Source of the DNA: Pogonophryne albipinna
Taxonomy: Eukaryota; Chordata; Actinopteri; Perciformes; Artedidraconidae
Assembly (NCBI GenBank): GCA_028583405.1
Contig: CM053258.1
Location: forward strand, 3,409,988-3,473,987
DNA: 64,000 nucleotides
Direction of reading: 5' to 3'
The position numbers and the translations under genes are program-made. Positions 58,087 to 64,000 of the stretch are shown in pieces (position 1 is the stretch's first letter; the number at the start of each line of letters is the position of its first letter). The notes under the pieces were generated by a model. That model ran no database searches and was not told the origin of the DNA. It saw nothing but the letters and a program-made list of their open reading frames with translations.

Positions 58087-60781
58087 TCAAACTCCATCAG
58101 GAGGTCTGATGTTTTCATAGTTCACTGTACCATCATCTACACCATAACGCACCTGAGGAAAACAACAACAACAACAACAACAACAACACTGAGTTGGTTA
58201 CAAAGGATTTCAAAGTAAAACACAGTTCACAGTTGAGTCAGCAGACCCTGAACGCACCATCAGTTCCCGTCTGATCTGATTTAATCTACTGACTTCTGCA
58301 CAGTTTGCTTTGAAACTAGATTTTATCCTGCACATTATTCACAATAACAAACACATTGTTTTCTAAAACAACAAAACTATTAACATTGCTAAAAGCCACT
58401 AGTGTGAAGGTGGGGAAATCCTCTATGTGATGTAATTCAGGGTAATCAGTCCTTCAATCTGAACTCATCATATTCAGTTGTTACAGACAGGTTCAAAGAG
58501 GTGTTGATTCAGATCTATGGTCTCCCTGGAGGCTGCACTTTGTGTCTGTGTTTATCAGTTCATAATGAAGAGAGAGTCAAAACAGTTCAGTATTTGATGT
58601 AAAAACTCACATTGATTTCATCCATCTGTGTTTGCTTCTCTGAGAAGAAAGAAGAAAAAGTCGACTTTACTTTCCACAATTCAAAAAAGCGTTTAAGTTT
58701 CATCTGTGAATGTTCTCACCTTTAGTTCTCGTCCATATGTTGACCGCCACGACAATCATTATGAGAGCTGCTAAACCCACAGACACCATGACGAGCCTCA
58801 AGAGACCTGGAGAGAGAATATAATTGTTTTAAAAAGATATATATATTTTGTACATTTTTTTTATAATAGAAACGGAGATGTTTTGAAATGTATATACATT
58901 TAATCACGTTGAATACCAATCAGTGCAAATACGTGATGTTATTTCTTAACAAAATGTATATCATTAAGAAGAAAAAAAACAATCTTAAAACAAACCAGAA
59001 TAGTCTTTGATTTAAGAGAAAGATTTAAGCAATATTCATATATAAACCAATAATAATTGACTACATCACTTTAAATGTTTTGCTTTTAACTTTACTGAAT
59101 GGTTTTGTTTTAGAAAGTGAGTTAATTAATCGTTTTCTTTATTTGTTCCATGTGTATGGGGGACAGAAGACAAAGAGATTCTAGAGACAGATAACGTACA
59201 GATGCTGAGACTCTTGTAGTTTAGCTGAACCTTCAGAGATGAGGTTAAAAGCGGAGATACTTTCATTACATGTAGGTGCTAAAAAAAGAATGTGTTACTT
59301 TATACCAAATCAAAGTTACTTTTGGTACAAAAACTGCATCCAAAAAAACACGTCATCTGCAACGAGTTTGACAGAATAAACCAGAAAGACTTATTGAAAG
59401 GACCAAATAATAATTCTCTCCAGAGATTTCAACCGCAGCTCAAAATGGAGATGTGAAGCATCAAAACAATACGAAATATTTGAAGTAACGTATACTAGAT
59501 TTGTTTAAGATTGCTGATACTGTCTAGTTTTTACCTGTTTTTTTTATGGTGGGACTTGATGTAACTGCTGTTGTTGTTGTTGTTGTTGTTGTTGTTGCTG
59601 CTTCAAAAACATACAAAATATTTGAACAAGATGAACACAACTCTTCAGAAGTAATATGTTTACCATATATTGCGATGTAATGTTTAAACTTGATTAAATC
59701 AGATAAACACCCTTTTTATGTAATTTTTTGCGTAACTTTGAAGTGACTTCAGTCTGATCAAAAATGTTCTCACCTGAGGACCGAGGACTGAAGGTCTGCA
59801 CGTTGTCACCATCATCTGTTACTTCACAAGTAAATAACTCAGACCTTTGTGTGGAACCATAATGAGAAGTCAGAAATGTCACAGAAGCAGAGCAGCCAGA
59901 TGATGATGTCCTTATATCCTTGTTGTCTTTATCCACATCTTGACCCTGAAACAGTCACTTCACTTGGTGTCTACACCGTCCATATGTTGACACAGAGCAG
60001 CTTATCCAAATCCTATCATTGTCCTGTTGTTCAGTCACTGAAGATGGAGATATTGTGAGAGAAAGACAACAACAGTCAAATTAACTTCATCACTGTAATA
60101 ATAATAATTGTAATGTTTTAGTATTTTGCTCTACAGAGAAAGTTTGGAAATATTATGATGGAAATACTCACTGGTAACAACAGACAGGTAAACCTGAGAG
60201 TCTGAACCTTGTTGTTCATTTACTTTGTTGTACTGTCTGCAGCTGTATTGACCAGCATCCATGTCTGTGACCTTCTTTATAACCAGAGAACATTTCTCTG
60301 TAACTCTCAGTCTGTCTGATTTAGCATGGTTACCAATCTGCCCACCTCTAACCAGCGCTACTGCTGCTGTGCGTCCTGGACCACGGAAGAGCCAGGTAGT
60401 ACTCTCACATTCCTGAATCATATTGTCACATGGCAAAGTGGCTTCATCTCCAGCTCTGACAGAGAGGTAGAGGAATCGCTGTCCAATTGCAGCCCCTGAA
60501 TAAAAGAGAGAGAAATATAAAGAATACAGAGAAATAAAAATGTTCATTTTCACACACAACAAAAGTTTCCGATGTGTCTAAAAGTTGCCTTCCCCTCGTT
60601 GGAAGACAAACAGACCACTTCTCTGTCTTGGTTAAAAGGAGGTTAGGTAATAAAGTAACATTCATGATGAATAAATTACCTTGTTGTTTCTAAATATATA
60701 CATGTTGTAGGAATCCTTACCTGTAAACTGAAGCAGCAGAATGAGAAGTGAAGACTTTTTAATCTGTTTTAACTCGTCCAT
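58087..60781 (-). CDS. Ig gene B: paralogous Ig receptor with in-frame stop in the second Ig domain
   Basis: Seven minus-strand exons with intact splice sites: 60721-60781, 60172-60495, 59774-60037, 59535-59597, 58720-58806, 58611-58639 and 58087-58152. The first six correspond one-to-one to gene A. The V domain keeps LPC ... DAGQYSCRQY; the stalk has nine ACA-encoded Thr; the transmembrane exon and a tail with one ITIM-like VNYENI follow. In exon 3 the codon for the conserved VKW tryptophan is TGA (59955-59957), so full-length translation would end after 155 codons. Without that stop the frame would run 297 codons. Exon 3 is 264 bp with phase 1 at both ends, so skipping it gives a 209-aa single-Ig membrane protein. 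It may be a pseudogene, a soluble V-domain product, or a spliced short receptor; the sequence cannot decide. Confidence 0.8.
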
Positions 60782-60990
60782 CGTGTCTCTTGTATTCGTG
60801 TTAGTCTCTAGACTGGCTGCCTCTCAAAGAGAAATGTTGAATGTACTTCCTATTATCAGAAATGTGTCACTTCCTCAAAGAAGCTCTGTCTTCTTTTCTC
60901 TTCTACTTTTATTATTAATTCTCCTCTCAGCAGAGACTCAGTCAAGATGAGCGCATGTCACTTCCTGTGGGTTTACTTTATTAACATTCA
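60782..60990 (-). promoter_or_regulatory. Ig gene B promoter region with AGGAAGTG sites
   Basis: Counterpart of 56609-56820: GAGGAAGTG at 60868-60876 and AGGAAGTG at 60959-60966 on the minus strand are preserved. Confidence 0.45.
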
Positions 60991-61043
60991 TATAAAAAAC
61001 ACAACCATATAAGCACATTAGATACCAGCGGACGAATGATACC

Positions 61044-61544
61044 TGTTACGGAAATCTTAGACCCAGTCAACACTGTGGAGATACACGAGTCAGAATGATC
61101 AACAATAAATGGTGCAACAAACAGAGTTGTCTTTCTGGTTATTTATTTGAATATTCAAATGCACAGGTCTCACAGAGTATAGGATAGTCTGCAGGAGTGT
61201 GCGCAATAGTCACAAAATAGCAAAGCTTATATACAAGAAAAGGCGGGCAGACAGAGTTTGCTCAGACATCTGCTTTCACACGGTCTCATATTGTTATGGG
61301 AGTTCAAACTTTGTGTAAGACACCCGTGTCCTTGAGCCGTAGCAAACTTTGTGTAAAAAGGAGTAGTTTCAACATAGTCTGCCAAATCAGCTCTGTGGCC
61401 TTGAAGCGCTTGGGAATAAAAACCCTCATTAGAGTATGCAGAGAAAACAGCACATATCAGGAAATGGAAAACATTGTTTTAGACAATGTTTTTAGATGCA
61501 TTTGGTTTTAGCATATAAGGTAAGATAAAGAAATTGCCACTACA
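61044..61544 (-). repeat. Retroviral LTR (about 501 bp)
   Basis: On the minus strand it begins TGTAGTGGCAATTTC, just after a polypurine tract (AAAAGGGGAGAA, about 61545-61556), and ends at 61044 in the complementary TG...CA terminus. No partner LTR in the window. Confidence 0.75.
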
Positions 61545-61739
61545 TTCTCCCCTTTTGATCATACTTGATCAATCATAAAAAACAAAACAAATGACAGGAT
61601 AGACTGATATAACACATCAATGAATACACTCCATCGCTGGTTTAAGTAAACACATCACAAATATATCATAGAAAACTGGCTGTTTTTGTGGAGGACAGAC
61701 TCCAATATAATGTAAGCATAAGAGGAGGATTCACATGGA

Positions 61740-62384
61740 TTATATTGTAGTGTCGAAATCAGACTCTTCTGATTCTAGCTCACGAACAGGGAATGTACAA
61801 GGTATACGATCCTCGTAGCTGTGGCGCAAAGGATTGTCGTGTAGTGGAATAGCAGCATACTGAACGAAAGCTGAGGATACCATGCTGGAAACGCACTTCT
61901 TCAGTATTGGGATAATGAAACAGGTACAACTGATTAATAGGCCGAAAATGATCGCCAGGGGTGTAACTATCCTAGCCAGCCATGCTTCCCACCCCCCCGA
62001 TGTAAGCCAGGACCACCAGTCCCAGCCACCTGCGTTGGATATGTCATCCGCTTTCATGTCGGCTAACAGGTTGTTAAGATGCAGCACGGTGTCAGTGATG
62101 TTCTTGGTGGCGTCGGGAATGTAAGTGCAACAGGAGTCACCGATCACATGACACAGGCCACCCTTTGAGGCGAACAAAAGGTCAAGAGCAAATTGGTGCT
62201 GCATGAGCATGTTCCTAGAGGCTATTATGAATGGGGTCAATGCCTGGAAGCCTTGCGTCGTCTCGTAAGTGAGGTTCTCTAGCCGAACGTGTAAGGTATC
62301 TACGTTATGGGCATTGTTTACTGTACCCCACCATGGGAACAGGCCGCCAACGAACTTAGCCCCAGCGGACGTCAGATCTCTTTT
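61740..62384 (-). pseudogene. Endogenous retroviral env, transmembrane subunit fragment
   Basis: The minus-strand frame is open from about 62384 to the stop at 61740. It shows a heptad-rich ectodomain part, the CX6CC motif of gamma-type envelope transmembrane subunits (near 62150), a Trp-rich membrane-proximal part, a transmembrane helix and a cytoplasmic tail. The surface subunit and the N-terminal part of the transmembrane subunit are missing. Expression is possible only from a host promoter; none is evident. Confidence 0.8.
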
Positions 62385-63080
62385 TACATTTTGTGAAGTA
62401 ATCAGGTTAAAAGTTAATAGTAATTCACTTCCAGATTATAAATCACATCTCCTTCCTGTCCAGTGGAAACCACGTATCTCCTTATTAGTGATTCTTCTTT
62501 TTTTTTAACTCATGAAACCTTGACTCTTTAGAGTTACAGTACATGGTTGTCAAAGGACAAAGCTAACATGAGGATTTTATATAATATGATGCATTGCTGT
62601 AGATTAAATATCCAACAATGTCAAAAAGGCGGGAAAACACAAAGACAGGAAGTGACATCAGAGATGACACAAGGACAGTGTTTTTACAAAATAAAACAGG
62701 AAGTACAAAGAGCAACGTCATGATAAAGACACTGTTAGTAGGAACCACAGGACACAGTGTAGAATCAAGATTAACATTTATTATTTGCAGATTATATTGT
62801 TGTATCAGGAATAACAAAGAGAAAACTTCTTTTCTACATTAAGCTTACACATGTTTTAACAGCTAAACTAAATGAAAGTGGATTAAATTGATCTTTCTGC
62901 AAACAGAGATATTAAAATGAGCTCAAGCTGTCGTTCAAAAACAATCAGTACATCTTGAAATCAGCTCTGAACCTTCAGCTGGAAGACAATATACGGAAGG
63001 AAACAAGAGTTAAAAGCTCTTTCCAGTGACATCCAGTGGTTTATTAGATCAAGACTAAAATGAAATAATATGTAATTCAG
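62385..63080. other. Third copy of the Ig-gene spacer
   Basis: Closely matches 56876-57410 joined to 57800-57990, that is, the sequence leading up to the 3' end of an Ig gene. The match ends at AATATGTAATTCAGAA (63080), where the A-B spacer continues towards gene B but here the 57-bp minisatellite begins. Confidence 0.8.
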
Positions 63081-64000
63081 AAAGTAGAGACACTACATAC
63101 TGATATACACCTGAACATCAGCAGGAGAGGACTCTTTAAAGTAGAGACACTACATACTGATATACACCTGAACATCAGCAGGAGAGGACTCTTTAAAGTA
63201 GAGACACTACATACTGATATACACCTGAACATCAGCAGGAGAGGACTCTTTAAAGTAGAGACACTACATACTGATATACACCTGAACATCAGCAGGAGAG
63301 GACTCTTTAAAGTAGAGACACTACATACTGATATACACCTGAACATCAGCAGGAGAGGACTCTTTAAAGTAGAGACACTACATACTGATATACACCTGAA
63401 CATCAGCAGGAAAGGACTCTTTAAAGTAGAGACACTACATACTGATATACACCTGAACATCAGCAGGAGAGGACTCTTTAAAGTAGAGACACTACATACT
63501 GATATACACCTGAACATCAGCAGGAGAGGACTCTTTAAAGTAGAGACACTACATACTGATATACACCTGAACATCAGCAGGAGAGGACTCTTTAAAGTAG
63601 AGACACTACATACTGATATACACCTGAACATCAGCAGGAGAGGACTCTTTAAAGTAGAGACACTACATACTGATATACACCTGAACATCAGCAGGAGAGG
63701 ACTCTTTAAAGTAGAGACACTACATACTGATATACACCTGAACATCAGCACGAGAGGACTCTTTAAAGTAGAGACACTACATACTGATATACACCTGAAC
63801 ATCAGCAGGAGAGGACTCTTTAAAGTAGAGACATTACATACTGATATACACCTGAACATCAGCAGGAGAGGACTCTTTAAAGTAGAGACACTACATACTG
63901 ATATACACCTGAACATCAGCAGGAGAGGACTCTTTAAAGTAGAGACACTACATACTGATATACACCTGAACATCAGCAGGAGAGGACTCTTTAAAGTAGG
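63081..64000 (+). repeat. 57-bp minisatellite array 3 (at least 16 copies)
   Basis: Same unit and orientation as array 1. It starts at AGTAGAGACACTAC right after the Ig spacer copy and runs off the window. Copies are very uniform, with single variants (CACGAGAGG, GACATTAC, GGAAAGG). Confidence 0.98.

Larger units (their letters stand above)
61044..62384 (-). mobile_element. Endogenous retrovirus fragment: 3' LTR and envelope transmembrane part
   Basis: Borders come from comparing the spacers upstream of genes A and B: 61043 and 62385 join adjacent positions (near 56863 and 56876) of the A copy. The low end is a complete LTR, preceded on the minus strand by a purine-rich tract and the env remnant. 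No gag, pol, primer-binding site or 5' LTR is present, so this is a truncated, non-autonomous relic. Confidence 0.85.

Noticed and set aside
63077..63973. 298-codon ORF in array 3
   Set aside because: Same repeat-driven open frame as in array 2.

Overview
This window looks like nuclear DNA from a ray-finned (probably percomorph teleost) fish. Genes have vertebrate exon-intron structure with GT-AG splice sites. Introns and spacers are packed with fish-type transposon debris (hAT, TTAA-targeting and Harbinger-like MITEs, LINE 3' ends, tRNA-derived SINEs), very long CA, TC and TA microsatellites, and several minisatellites. The species cannot be named from the sequence.

Every gene I can support lies on the minus strand. 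From high to low coordinates: two tandem paralogous immunoglobulin-superfamily receptor genes (gene B 58087-60781, gene A 52802-56608); btbd9 (coding 37147-48326, 10 coding exons, 618 aa); zfand3 (coding 17209-34038, 6 exons, 235 aa); and one isolated first coding exon of a type II membrane protein at 11061-11219, which resembles the GALNT family, GALNT14 most closely. I worked out all exon junctions by eye; each joins in frame. zfand3 next to btbd9 matches the order I recall for other vertebrates. The Ig genes form an unrelated, lineage-specific immune cluster.

Layout. 1-2774 is a 57-bp minisatellite with a 14-unit higher-order duplication. 2775-11000 is gene-poor and holds two copies of a hAT element that keeps a BED zinc-finger ORF, one of them nested in a LINE, plus CA/TG arrays and a short TTAGGG tract. 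11-17 kb holds the GALNT-like exon, repeats and the zfand3 3' region. 17.2-34 kb is zfand3, whose introns contain a multi-level transposon nest (17.6-20.7 kb) and a 72-bp array. 37.1-49.5 kb is btbd9, with MITEs and a 37-bp minisatellite next to exon 3. 49.5-52.5 kb is a LINE split by a hAT. 52.8-63.1 kb is the Ig gene cluster, with an endogenous retrovirus fragment upstream of gene B. 63081-64000 is again the 57-bp minisatellite; a third array lies in an intron of gene A in reverse orientation.

Gene A encodes a signal peptide, V-type Ig domain, second Ig domain, poly-threonine stalk, transmembrane helix and a tail with three ITIM-like motifs: a probable inhibitory leukocyte receptor. Gene B has the same plan with one ITIM-like motif, but an in-frame stop in its second Ig domain. 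That exon is symmetric in phase, so skipping it would leave an intact single-Ig receptor. BTBD9 is a BTB/BACK protein with two discoidin-like domains; ZFAND3 is an A20/AN1 zinc-finger protein. Nothing suggests that these genes act together in one pathway.
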